From Nocardioides alcanivorans (GTDB lineage: Bacteria > Actinomycetota > Actinomycetes > Propionibacteriales > Nocardioidaceae): a DNA stretch of 64,000 bases. The stretch spans positions 124,001 through 188,000 of the forward strand of contig NZ_JAKGRW010000026.1 of the NCBI RefSeq assembly GCF_021555175.1, in the 5' to 3' direction. The position numbers were made by a program, and so were the translations under genes. The notes under the pieces were generated by a model. The model was not told where the DNA came from and made no database searches. It saw nothing but the letters and a program-made list of their open reading frames with translations. This document shows, piece after piece, positions 25,728 to 35,953 of the stretch (positions are counted from its first letter, which is position 1; the number at the start of each line of letters is the position of its first letter).

Positions 25728-26624
25728 TCAGCGCCGTCCCGCGCCCCGCGCCAGTCCGAGTTCCTTGACCGCGCGCTCGTGGTCGGAGAGATGCTTGAGC
25801 ACCACGCCGAGGGTGCTCGCCGCTGCCTCCTCGTCGAGCTCGTCGATCTCGAGCGCGACCACCGTGCGGGCCCAGTCGATCGCCTCGGCGATGGACGGCG
25901 CCTTCTTGAGCTCCAGCTCGCGCAGCCGGGCGACGAGACCGACCACCTGACCGGCCAGGGTCGCGTCGAGACCGGGCACCTGCGACAGCAGGATCTCGGT
26001 CTCCCGTTCCGCATCGGGGTAGTCGAGATGGAGGTAGAGGCAGCGCCGCTTGACCGCCTCCGACAGCTCCCGCGTCGCGTTGGAGGTCAGCACCACGAAG
26101 GGCCGCCGCACAGCAGCGACGGTGCCCAGCTCGGGGATGGTGACCTGGAAGTCGGAGAGCACCTCGAGCAGCAGGCCCTCCACCTCGACGTCGGTCTTGT
26201 CGACCTCGTCGATGAGCAGCACGGTGGGCTCCTCCCGCCGGATCGCCGTGAGCAGGGGCCGGGTGAGCAGGAACTCCTCGGTGAAGATGTCGTCGTGGGT
26301 CTCCTGCCACGACGAGTCACCGGAGGCCGCCTGGATGCGCAGCAACTGCTTCTTGTAGTTCCACTCGTACAGCGCGCGGGCCTCGTCGAGCCCCTCGTAG
26401 CACTGCAGTCGCACGAGCTCGGCCCCCGTCGCGCGGGCGACCGCCTTGGCCAACTCGGTCTTGCCGACGCCCGCCGGGCCCTCGAGCAGCAGCGGCTTGC
26501 CGAGCAGACCTGCGAGGCAGGCCGTGGTCGCGGTGGCCAGGTCGGCGAGGTAGCCGACCTCGCCCAGCCGGGTGAGAGCCGAGGCCGGATCGGGGAACCA
26601 GTCGTTGTCCGCAGTCGTGGTCAC
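25728..26624 (-). CDS. MoxR-family AAA+ ATPase, CoxD-like
   Basis: A 298-residue AAA+ ATPase. Walker A is GPAGVGKTELAKAVA, Walker B VLLIDEVDK, sensor 1 TSNATRELSEA with the RRCLYLHLDYP arginine-finger region. MoxR ATPases work with VWA proteins as ATP-driven assembly factors. The GTG start lies 6 nt after a TAGGGT element, giving a leaderless operon mRNA. The stop is followed after 3 nt by the VWA gene. Confidence 0.9.
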   Translation of the reverse strand: MTTTADNDWFPDPASALTRLGEVGYLADLATATTACLAGLLGKPLLLEGPAGVGKTELAKAVARATGAELVRLQCYEGLDEARALYEWNYKKQLLRIQAASGDSSWQETHDDIFTEEFLLTRPLLTAIRREEPTVLLIDEVDKTDVEVEGLLLEVLSDFQVTIPELGTVAAVRRPFVVLTSNATRELSEAVKRRCLYLHLDYPDAERETEILLSQVPGLDATLAGQVVGLVARLRELELKKAPSIAEAIDWARTVVALEIDELDEEAAASTLGVVLKHLSDHERAVKELGLARGAGRR

Positions 26625-26630
26625 CCGGCC

Positions 26631-26636
26631 ACCCTA
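26631..26636 (-). promoter_or_regulatory. -10 element TAGGGT, leaderless moxR-VWA promoter
   Basis: On the minus strand, TAGGGT is 6 nt from the GTG of the MoxR gene. Confidence 0.5.
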
Positions 26637-26989
26637 CGGGCGACGTACCGAGAAGACAGACCGCCGCCGGCGTGACGGTCGTCGACCACTTGACATGGGG
26701 CATCGCTGGACGGGGGATTCCAGCACGGCAGACGATCTCGCCACGCACGGCGGCGGCAATGTGCACTCTACGTCGGCCACCTGAGAGTGCGGCACGAATC
26801 GGGCAATATTCGCAGGCGAGCCCTTCCGTACGTCATCTCGCCGGGCCTTGTGGCCGGCCGCGGCAGGCGACGGACCCGACCGGAGGCGGGACCGCTCGTC
26901 GTGCCGAGCCGACCACTCACCGATTGCGGCTCCCCGTTGAGCGCGCACTGCGCCCTCGCCCCTGCCGAACGAACGCGCACCGTTCCTAG
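26637..26989. other. Long divergent intergenic region upstream of DUF485-actP
   Basis: No convincing gene is present. A 7-bp inverted repeat GCACTCT/AGAGTGC spans 26763-26790, and a shorter dyad CGAAT/ATTCG follows at 26795-26812. A TAGCGT -10-like element sits at 26987-26992. The size suggests complex control of acetate uptake. Confidence 0.4.
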
Positions 26990-27005
26990 CGTGATGGGCA
27001 TCACA
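26990..27005. promoter_or_regulatory. CRP/GlxR-like site CGTGATGGGCATCACA
   Basis: Nine of ten fixed bases match the CRP-family consensus TGTGA-N6-TCACA. It overlaps the TAGCGT element and ends 22 nt before the DUF485 start codon. Actinobacterial acetate genes are commonly controlled by cAMP-binding GlxR/Crp proteins, so this is a plausible site. Confidence 0.5.
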
Positions 27006-27026
27006 TCCAACGGAAGGGACGGTTCG

Positions 27027-27365
27027 GTGACCTCCACCCATGACCAGGCAGATCGGCAGCACGCGGTCTATGAACACCTGCATGCCACACCGGAGTTCCA
27101 GGAACTCCGGTCCCGCTACCGCGGATTCGTCTTCCCCGCCACCGTCGCATTCCTCGTCTGGTACCTGCTCTACGTGGTGCTGTCGATGTGGGCACACGAC
27201 TTCATGAGCCATCGACTCGTCGGCAACATCAACGTCGCGCTGGTCTTCGGACTGCTCCAGTTCGTGACGACGTTCGTGCTGGCGTGGATCTACAGCAACT
27301 ACTCCAACAAGCACCTCGACCCGCTGGCCCGCACGCTCAACGACGAGTTCCAGAAGGGGGCCTGA
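27027..27365 (+). CDS. DUF485 family membrane protein (YjcH-like)
   Basis: A 112-residue inner-membrane protein with two transmembrane helices (about residues 35-57 and 70-95). The family signature FQELRSRYRGFVFPATVAFL is clear. DUF485 proteins are encoded before ActP acetate symporters, and the next gene is exactly that, 3 nt after the stop. I chose GTG with GGAAGGGA 7 nt upstream; an ATG 33 nt earlier lacks a ribosome site. Confidence 0.88.
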   Translation: MTSTHDQADRQHAVYEHLHATPEFQELRSRYRGFVFPATVAFLVWYLLYVVLSMWAHDFMSHRLVGNINVALVFGLLQFVTTFVLAWIYSNYSNKHLDPLARTLNDEFQKGA

Positions 27366-27368
27366 CGC

Positions 27369-28994
27369 ATGGACGGCAACCAGATGCTGACCGCGACCCT
27401 GTTCCTCGCGGTCGTCGCCCTGACCATCTTCATCACCTTCCGTGCCAGCCGGAGCACCAGTGGCACCACGGACTTCTATGCCGGCGGACGCTCCTTCTCC
27501 GGATTCCAGAACGGCCTGGCCATCGGTGGCGACTACATGTCGGCCGCCTCGTTCCTCGGCATCTCGGGCCTGATCGCGCTCTCCGGCTATGACGGCTTCC
27601 TCTACTCCATCGGTTTCCTCGTCGCCTGGCTGGTGGCGCTGCTGCTGGTCGCGGAGGTGCTGCGCAACTCCGGCAAGTACACGATGGCCGACCAGCTCGC
27701 CTACCGAATGAAGCAGCGCCCGGTGCGCACGGCGGCAGCCACCTCGACCGTCGTGGTCTCGATCTTCTACCTGCTCGCGCAGATGGTCGGTGCCGGCGCT
27801 CTCGTCACCCTGCTGCTCGGCGTGGAGAGCGAGTGGTTGAAGAACCTGACCATCTTCTTCGTGGGTGCCCTGATGATCTTCTACGTCACGGTCGGTGGCA
27901 TGAAGGGCACCACGTGGGTCCAGATCGTCAAGGCCGTGCTGCTGATGATCGGATCGGCGCTGATCGTCATCCTCGTGCTCGCGCAGTTCGACTTCAACAT
28001 CTCCGAACTCCTCGGTAGTGCTGCGGCCAACTCCGGCAAGGACGGCTTCCTCGATCCGGGCCTGGCCTACGGAGCCGACACCACCTCGAAACTGAACTTC
28101 GTCTCGCTCGGCCTCGCCCTGGTCCTCGGCACCGCCGGCCTGCCGCACATCCTGATCCGCTTCTACACGGTCCCGACGTCTCGCGACGCCCGCAAGTCGG
28201 TGCTCTGGGCGATCGGTCTCATCGGCGCCTTCTACCTCATGACGCTCGTCCTCGGCTTCGGTGCGGCCGCCCTGCTCGACACCAGCCTGGGATCCGCCGT
28301 CCAGAAGAGCGGTGGCAACCTTGCGTCGCCGCTGCTGGCCGAAGAGGTCGGCGGAGGAGCCGGTACGACGGGCGGTGCGATCCTGCTCGCCCTGATCGCG
28401 GCCGTCGCCTTCGCCACCATCCTCGCCGTGGTGGCCGGGCTGACCCTGACCTCGAGCGCCAGTGTCGCCCACGACCTCTACAACAGCGTCTTCCGCAAGG
28501 GCAAGGCGAGCGAGAAGGACGAGCTCAAGGTCGCCCGGATCGCAGCCGGCGCGATCGGCCTGGTCGCGATCATCCTCGCGATCCCGGCCCAGAAGCTCAA
28601 TGTCGCCTTCCTCGTGGCGCTGGCCTTCGCGATCGCAGCCTCGGCGAACCTGCCGTCGATCATCTACAACATGTTCTGGCGCCGATTCAACACCCGCGGC
28701 GCGGTGTGGAGCATCTACGGCGGCCTGATCTCAGCGGTCGGCCTGGTCTTCTTCTCGCCGGTCGTCTCGGGCAAGGTCAACGCGGACGGGAGCAACGCAG
28801 CACTCTTCCCCAAGAGCGTCGACTTCTCGTGGTTCCCACTCGAGAACCCCGGCATCGTCTCCATTCCGCTGGCGTTCTTCCTCGGCTGGCTCGGCACGGT
28901 CACCTCGCGTGAACCGAGCGCGGAGGAACGCTACAACGAGCTCGAGGTCCGGGCCCTCACCGGCGCCGGCGCGGAAGGAGCCGTCCAGCACTGA
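27369..28994 (+). CDS. actP: Cation:acetate symporter (SSS family)
   Basis: A 541-residue symporter of the SSS family with 13-14 transmembrane helices, importing acetate and similar short carboxylates with Na+ or H+. DFYAGGRSFSGFQNGLAIGGDYMSAASFLG is the signature start of ActP/MctC-type proteins. PHILIRFYTVPTSRDARKS and LTLTSSASVAHDLYN are further family segments. It follows DUF485 in an operon and ends with a strong hairpin. Acetyl-CoA synthetase lies 1 kb downstream. Confidence 0.92.
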   Translation: MDGNQMLTATLFLAVVALTIFITFRASRSTSGTTDFYAGGRSFSGFQNGLAIGGDYMSAASFLGISGLIALSGYDGFLYSIGFLVAWLVALLLVAEVLRNSGKYTMADQLAYRMKQRPVRTAAATSTVVVSIFYLLAQMVGAGALVTLLLGVESEWLKNLTIFFVGALMIFYVTVGGMKGTTWVQIVKAVLLMIGSALIVILVLAQFDFNISELLGSAAANSGKDGFLDPGLAYGADTTSKLNFVSLGLALVLGTAGLPHILIRFYTVPTSRDARKSVLWAIGLIGAFYLMTLVLGFGAAALLDTSLGSAVQKSGGNLASPLLAEEVGGGAGTTGGAILLALIAAVAFATILAVVAGLTLTSSASVAHDLYNSVFRKGKASEKDELKVARIAAGAIGLVAIILAIPAQKLNVAFLVALAFAIAASANLPSIIYNMFWRRFNTRGAVWSIYGGLISAVGLVFFSPVVSGKVNADGSNAALFPKSVDFSWFPLENPGIVSIPLAFFLGWLGTVTSREPSAEERYNELEVRALTGAGAEGAVQH

Positions 28995-29009
28995 CCCGTC
29001 CCACCCCGC

Positions 29010-29041
29010 AGGGGCCGCGACCTCGAGAGGTCGCGGCCCCT
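29010..29041 (+). terminator. Strong hairpin terminator after actP
   Basis: A perfect 14-bp stem (AGGGGCCGCGACCT and its complement) with a CGAG loop begins 15 nt after the actP stop. No T tract follows, as is common in high-GC actinobacteria. Confidence 0.75.
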
Positions 29042-29146
29042 CGAGGCGTCCCGGCCGGGACGGGCCCGGCCCGGTGGACGCCGGGTCGGCAGCAGGCGTC
29101 GGCTCACCTCGTAGGGTGGAGGCAGACCCTGTGCCCAGGAGGCGAC

Positions 29147-29832
29147 ATGTGGAAGAAGCTGACCCCCTTGCCGTGCTGGCCGTCCTGGCCGCAGGCTGCG
29201 GAGACGACGCCGGCAACAACGACGACCCGGGTGACAGCCCGGCCCGCACCGGCGACGGCGGTGACTACTTCTTCGAGGTCGTCGCCCAGGTCCAGGCCGA
29301 CAACGCCGAGACGCCCGGCATGCCTCCCCAGCCCGAGTCGCTCGAGGTGATGCTGCCGTGCGGCGCCGAGATGCACAGCCTCGCGGCGACGGACGTCGTG
29401 GTGGGCGAGGTGACCGGAGCGACCGAGGGCGACGCCTATGTCTGGGGTGACGAGGCCGAGACACCCGAGCTGCTGAAGGACTTCACCGACCCCAAGGCCG
29501 ATGCCCGCGACATCCTCATCACGATCTCCGGCAATGTCCTGACCTCAGACGGCGCCCGCGAGCGGACCGAGACCGTGACCGTGCGCACCAGCGTGCCCGA
29601 CACGGCCGATCCGGAGGAGTTCCTCGAGTCTGCCGGCAACCTCGGCGACGTCGTCGCGCTGCTCTCGCCGCGCCCCAACGACCCGCACGAGGGAGATCTC
29701 TTCCCAGCGCTCAACGGTGCCTCGATGGGTCTCGTCGACCAGGACGAGGTGAGCTTCCCGGCACTTGCCGACGGGTTCGCCGGCGACTACACCACCACGG
29801 ATGCGATCCTCTCCGCCTGTCCGGCCGACTGA
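29147..29832 (+). CDS. Putative lipoprotein of unknown function (frameshifted)
   Basis: About 228 residues. After repair, the N-terminus reads MWKKLTPLAVLAVLAAGCGD, a signal peptide with lipobox LAAGC. The mature part is acidic and beta-rich with two cysteines (VMLPCGAEM and the final SACPAD), so it is probably a surface lipoprotein. As read, ATG TGG AAG falls out of frame because the run at 29163-29167 has one C too few. AGGAGG lies 4 nt before the ATG and a TAGGGT -10 element at 29112-29117. I do not recognise the family. Confidence 0.7.
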
Positions 29833-29927
29833 CCGGACGCCGCAGCGACGCGACCGTTCGCCGCACCGCACGCGCCGCCCGTCGAGCCGATGTGACGTGC
29901 GGCTCTCCGGGCGGTCGGGCGAGGCAG

Positions 29928-29933
29928 TAACGT
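29928..29933 (+). promoter_or_regulatory. -10 element TAACGT upstream of acs
   Basis: TAACGT lies 32 nt before the acs GTG, leaving a short leader with CAGGAGAGG. Confidence 0.35.
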
Positions 29934-29965
29934 CGGTCACACAACCCCAGCAGGAGAGGTGAGCG

Positions 29966-31959
<1,994 letters not shown>

Positions 31960-32002
31960 TCAGGCGCCGTACGCCCCACCGGGGCTCCGGCCCACATCGC
32001 GA

Positions 32003-32061
32003 TAGTCCCTGACGAACTTGTCCTTCCACCGCCCGGACAACTACAAGTTCGTCAGGGACTA
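32003..32061. repeat. Long hairpin element, variant copy (family member 3)
   Basis: The arms TAGTCCCTGACGAACTTGT (32003-32021) and its exact complement (32043-32061) enclose a 21-nt loop with CCGG. It lies between acs and the convergent Rrf2 gene. The arm aligns with those at 46724 and 61574 (GTCCCT-AC-GA-TTGT shared), so it is a diverged member of one dispersed family. A terminator role is possible. Confidence 0.75.
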
Positions 32062-32102
32062 CGCCGATTTCCCGGGGGTGCTGCAGCTCGGCGGGGCCTG
32101 GA

Positions 32103-32559
32103 TCAGTGCGACTGCCAGGCGTCTTCGTCGGCCGTGCGCTTGGTGACCGCCGGGGAGGTCGCCGGCGGCGAGCGCTGCGATGCTCACGTTCTCGAAGACC
32201 TCACGCAGGGAGCTGCGGGCGGCGATCCAGACGTGCTGCAGCACCTCCGCGCTCTCGTTGTAGGAGACCGCCTCGGGGCGCAGCCCGTAGACGGAGACCA
32301 GCGGGCCATCGACCGCGCGGATCACGTCGGCGATGCTGACCGCCTCCGGCTTCGCCGCCATCCGCCAGCCGCCGGACTGACCGCGCTGGGAGACGACGAT
32401 GTCGGAGCGCCGCAGGTCGGCGAGGATCGCTTGGAGGAAGCCGTGCGGGATCTCCTGCTGGCGTCCCAACTCCTCGGCACTGACGGGACCGGTGTCGCCG
32501 CGACGCGTCATCTCGATCAGCGCGCGCAGGGCGTAGTCGGACTTGGCAGAGACTCGCAT
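32103..32559 (-). CDS. Rrf2-family transcriptional regulator without Fe-S cysteines (frameshifted)
   Basis: A winged-helix regulator of about 152 residues. MRVSAKSDYALRALIEM is the Rrf2 opening, LGRQQEIPHGFLQAILADLRRSDIVVSQRG the DNA-binding wing. The repaired protein has no cysteine, so it cannot carry the Fe-S cluster of IscR/NsrR. As read, the C-terminus is wrong; a length change at 32152-32155 restores TKRTADEDAWQSH and a stop at 32103. It is divergent from the acyl-CoA dehydrogenase gene, which it may regulate. Confidence 0.82.
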
Positions 32560-32684
32560 GGTCCAAGTCTCTCACTTCGATGGCCATTCTCGAGCAACGG
32601 TCGCCCGACCGTCTCACGCGCCGCCACGGTGTGCAGTGGACCACCCCGCCTTGCTTGGGCTTGGGTGCGGGTGAATAATGAATG

Positions 32685-32698
32685 TTACTGATGAGTAA
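32685..32698. promoter_or_regulatory. Dyad TTACTGATGAGTAA before the acyl-CoA dehydrogenase
   Basis: 5-bp arms TTACT/AGTAA around GATG stand in an AT-rich island that is strikingly unlike its GC-rich surroundings. It lies in the 182-nt divergent gap between the Rrf2 and acyl-CoA dehydrogenase genes, 43 nt before the latter's GTG, a likely operator or promoter. Confidence 0.45.
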
Positions 32699-32741
32699 TG
32701 GACGGGTCGCGTCCAACCCTGCACACGGAAAAGGTGGGTCA

Positions 32742-34618
32742 GTGAGCCACTACAAGAGCAACCTGCGTGACATCGAGTTCAACCTCTTCGAGGTGCTGGG
32801 CCGGGACAAGATCCTTGGCGACGGCCCCTTCAGCGACGTCGACACCGACACGGCGAAGTCGATCCTCGCCGAGGTCGACAGACTGGCCCGCGAGGACCTT
32901 GCCGACTCGTTCGTCGACTCCGACCGGTTCCCCCGGTCTTCGACCCCAGCACCAACTCGGCACCGATCCCGGAGTCGTTCAAGAAGTCCTACCAGGCATG
33001 GATGGACGCCGAGTTCTGGCGGCTGCACACCATGGCCGAGCTCGGCGGGACCCCGGCTCCGTCGTCGGTCAACTGGGCCATCGCGGAGCTCGTGCTCGGC
33101 GCGAACGCGCCGATCTGGATGTACGCCGCCGGCCCGGCGTTCGCTGGTGTCGTCCACCGCAACGGCAACGAGCGCGACCAGCGCGTCGCCCAGTTCATGG
33201 TCGAGCGTCAGTGGGGATGCACGATGGTGCTGACCGAGCCCGACGCCGGCTCCGACGTGGGTGCGGGCCGCGCCAAGGCGACGCCCAACGACGACGGGTC
33301 GTGGAACGTCACCGGCGTGAAGCGCTTCATCACCTCGGCCACCAACGACATGACCGAGAACATCATGCATCTCGTCCTCGCCCGCCCCGAGGGCGTCGAG
33401 GGTGTCGGCGGCCCGGGCACCAAGGGCCTCTCGCTCTTCTGGATGCCGGAGCACCACTTCGACCACGAGACCGGCGAGCTCACCGGCGAGCGCAACGGTG
33501 TCTACGTCACCAACGTCGAGCACAAGATGGGCATCAAGGTCTCCAACACCTGTGAGGTCACCTTCGGGGACCCGCAGGTCGGCGGCGGCGAGCCCGCGAA
33601 GGGCTGGCTGCTCGGCGAGGTCCACAACGGCATCGCCCAGATGTTCGACGTCATCGAGAACGCCCGCATGATGGTCGGCACCAAGGCGATCGCGACCCTG
33701 TCGACCGGCTACCTCAACGCCCTCGACTACGCCAAGGAGCGCGTCCAGGGCGCCGACCTGACGCGGTCGGCCGACAAGACCGCCCCGCGCGTCACGATCA
33801 CCCACCACCCCGACGTACGCCGCTCGCTGATGACCCAGAAGTCGTTTGCGGAGGCGATGCGAGCCCTGGTGCTCTACACCGCCTCGTGGCAGGACGAGGT
33901 CATGCTCGCCGAGGCGAACGGCACCGACGCGAAGGTGGCGGCCTCGATCAACGACCTGCTGCTCCCGATCGTCAAGGGCTACGGCTCCGAGCGCTCGTGG
34001 GTGCTGCTGGGCACCGAGTCGTTGCAGACCTTCGGCGGCTCCGGCTTCCTGCAGGAGTACCCGATCGAGCAGTACGTCCGCGACGCCAAGATCGACACCC
34101 TCTACGAGGGCACCACCGCGATCCAGGGCCAGGACCTCTTCTTCCGCAAGATCGTCAAGGACCAGGCCAAGGCACTCGGCCACGTCGCTGGCGAGATCGA
34201 GGCGTTCCTCAAGTCCGATGACGCCAACCCCGAGCTCAAGGTCGAGCGCGACCTGCTCGCCAAGGCGCTCGAGGACGGCAACAACCTCGTGGCCACGATG
34301 ATCGGGCAGCTGATGAGCGCCGACGCCAATGCCGAGGGCGGCGACCTGCGCAACATCTACAAGGTGGGCCTCAACGGCAGCCGCCTGCTCATGGTGCTCG
34401 GGGACATCATCTGTGCGTGGCTGCTGCTGCGCCAGGCCGAGGTCGCCCTCGCCAAGCTCGGTGGCGACGTGTCCGAGAAGGACAAGCACTTCTACACGGG
34501 CAAGGTCGCCGGCGCCCAGTTCTTCGCCCGCAACGTGCTGCCAAAGATCACTGCGGAGCTGAGCATTGCCCAGGCCACCGACCTCGCCCTGATGGACCTG
34601 GACGAGGCTGCTTTCTGA
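32742..34618 (+). CDS. Acyl-CoA dehydrogenase, FadE5-like (frameshifted near 32930)
   Basis: A 625-residue FAD enzyme that introduces the alpha-beta double bond into acyl-CoA. Family segments are [15 protein letters not shown] (FAD/substrate region), [12 protein letters not shown], and [20 protein letters not shown] followed by [12 protein letters not shown] with the catalytic Glu. Length and N-terminal extension ([19 protein letters not shown]) match the long FadE5 type. As read, the frame breaks in the C run 32930-32934 (one missing C). GTG follows GGAAAAGGTGGG. Ends in a strong hairpin. Confidence 0.9.
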
Positions 34619-34634
34619 TCCACACCCCCGTGTT

Positions 34635-34666
34635 CCGGGGCCACGGCCGTTCGGCCGTGGCCCCGG
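34635..34666 (+). terminator. Hairpin terminator after the acyl-CoA dehydrogenase
   Basis: A perfect 14-bp stem (CCGGGGCCACGGCC and complement) with loop GTTC starts 16 nt after the stop codon. Confidence 0.75.
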
Positions 34667-34743
34667 GCTCATTTCCACGGACGACCTGCTCGTCCGGAGC
34701 CACGGATCTGCGAATAACGACCACTGACGAGCCGTTCCACACG

Positions 34744-34749
34744 TAGCCT
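34744..34749 (+). promoter_or_regulatory. -10 element TAGCCT, leaderless promoter
   Basis: TAGCCT is 7 nt before the GTG of the secreted GH43-like gene. Confidence 0.5.
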
Positions 34750-34756
34750 TCGGCCC

Positions 34757-35802
34757 GTGGGACGCAAGCAACTGGTGGTGTGCGCGGCGCTGTTGGCGAT
34801 GCTGGGGGCGCTGTGGGGCGCACCCGCTGCGGCCACGAAGGACGCCGCGGATCCGGTGTACGTCGGCCGCCACTTCGGCGACCCGGCCGTGGTCCGCGCG
34901 GGCGGCACGTTCATCGCCGTGGGCACCGGACCACTGACCCTGCGGCTGAAGGGAACCTCGCTGCGCAAGTGGAAGTCGCTGCCTCCGGTGTTGAAGCGAC
35001 TCCCCACGTGGGCGCGCAACGGCGACATCTGGGCGGCCGACCTGGCCAAGGTGCGCAAGAAGTGGGTGCTGTACTACTCCGCCCCCGTCAAGGGCCTGAC
35101 CCCGAGCGGGCGCTGCATCGGCGTCGCGAAGGCGAGGAAGCCGACCGCCTCCTTCAAGCCGGTCGACAAGGCACCACTCGTCTGCCCGGCCAAGGGCAAG
35201 ACCCCCGGTGCCGGCAACCAGGCGCCCGGCGAGGGGCTGCCACGCCACGGAGTCATCGACCCCTCCCTCTTCGTCGGCAGCGACGGCTGGCCCGTGCTCT
35301 TCTACAAGACCGACGGGCTCCCCTCGACGATCCGGATGCTCCCCCTGCGCAAGAACGGGCTCGAACCGCGCAAGGGCGCGATCAGCCGCGAGGTGCTCCG
35401 CAGCGCCGGCGTCATCGAGAACCCCGTGGTGGTCCAACGCGGCAGGAGCTGGTTCCTCTTCACCTCGGAGGGCAGCTACACCCGCTGCACCTACGCGACG
35501 CTGTGGCGCAAGGCCTCCTCCCCGACGGCTGGTCGAGCGTCGAGCCCCAGGTGCTGCTGGACCGTCGTACGACAGGCTTGTGCGGCCCGGCCGGGGCCGA
35601 CGTATTCACCGATCGGGCCCGCATGATGATCGTCTTCCACGCCTGGGCCTGCTGGCAGGGCCGCAAGCCCTGTGGCGCGAAGTTCACGATGGACCGGACC
35701 GCGCAGAAGAAGGCGGTCCGGGCGATGTACGTCGCTCGCCTGCGGTTCCGCGACGATGTGCCGTATGTCTCCAAGTACGTGCGTCCGAAGGGTGCTCGCT
35801 GA
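34757..35802 (+). CDS. Secreted glycoside hydrolase family 43-like protein (frameshifted)
   Basis: About 348 residues: a signal peptide (VVCAALLAMLGALWGAPAAA) and a five-bladed propeller of GH43 type. The three expected acids are visible: Asp in HFGDPAVV (base), Asp in HGVIDPSLF (pKa helper) and Glu in GVIENPVVV (acid). It likely attacks arabinan or xylan side chains outside the cell. As read, the frame breaks near 35512; one more G (AAGGG) restores RKGLLPDGWSSVEPQVLL to the end. No neighbouring carbohydrate transporter was seen. Confidence 0.78.
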
Positions 35803-35909
35803 GCGCGTTCCCGCGTCGCGGGAGACCAGATCGACCGCATTCTGGACCAGAGCGATCCACAAAAGCATCTACGCCTCAAGCATGGTGACCAGACGTCAGG
35901 AACGACCGA

Positions 35910-35915
35910 TAGAAT
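35910..35915 (+). promoter_or_regulatory. -10 element TAGAAT for the mrp operon
   Basis: TAGAAT lies 38 nt before the TTG of mrpA, with GTGACC about 19 nt upstream as a possible -35. It is the only promoter-like sequence in the 151-nt gap. Confidence 0.45.
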
Positions 35916-35953
35916 GACCGCGACCGTCGGCCCGACGACCGAAGGCCCGTAAC

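Noticed and set aside
26634..28472. A 612-codon minus-strand frame opposite DUF485-actP
   Set aside because: Biased composition (Gly, Arg, Glu, Gln, His) and complete overlap with well-supported membrane protein genes; typical antisense shadow.
32750..35437. A very long open frame (about 895 codons) on the minus strand opposite the acyl-CoA dehydrogenase and GH43 genes
   Set aside because: Its translation is low-complexity His/Arg/Gly/Val-rich with no domain, while the plus strand encodes a clear dehydrogenase. Long antisense frames are expected in high-GC DNA with third-position G/C.
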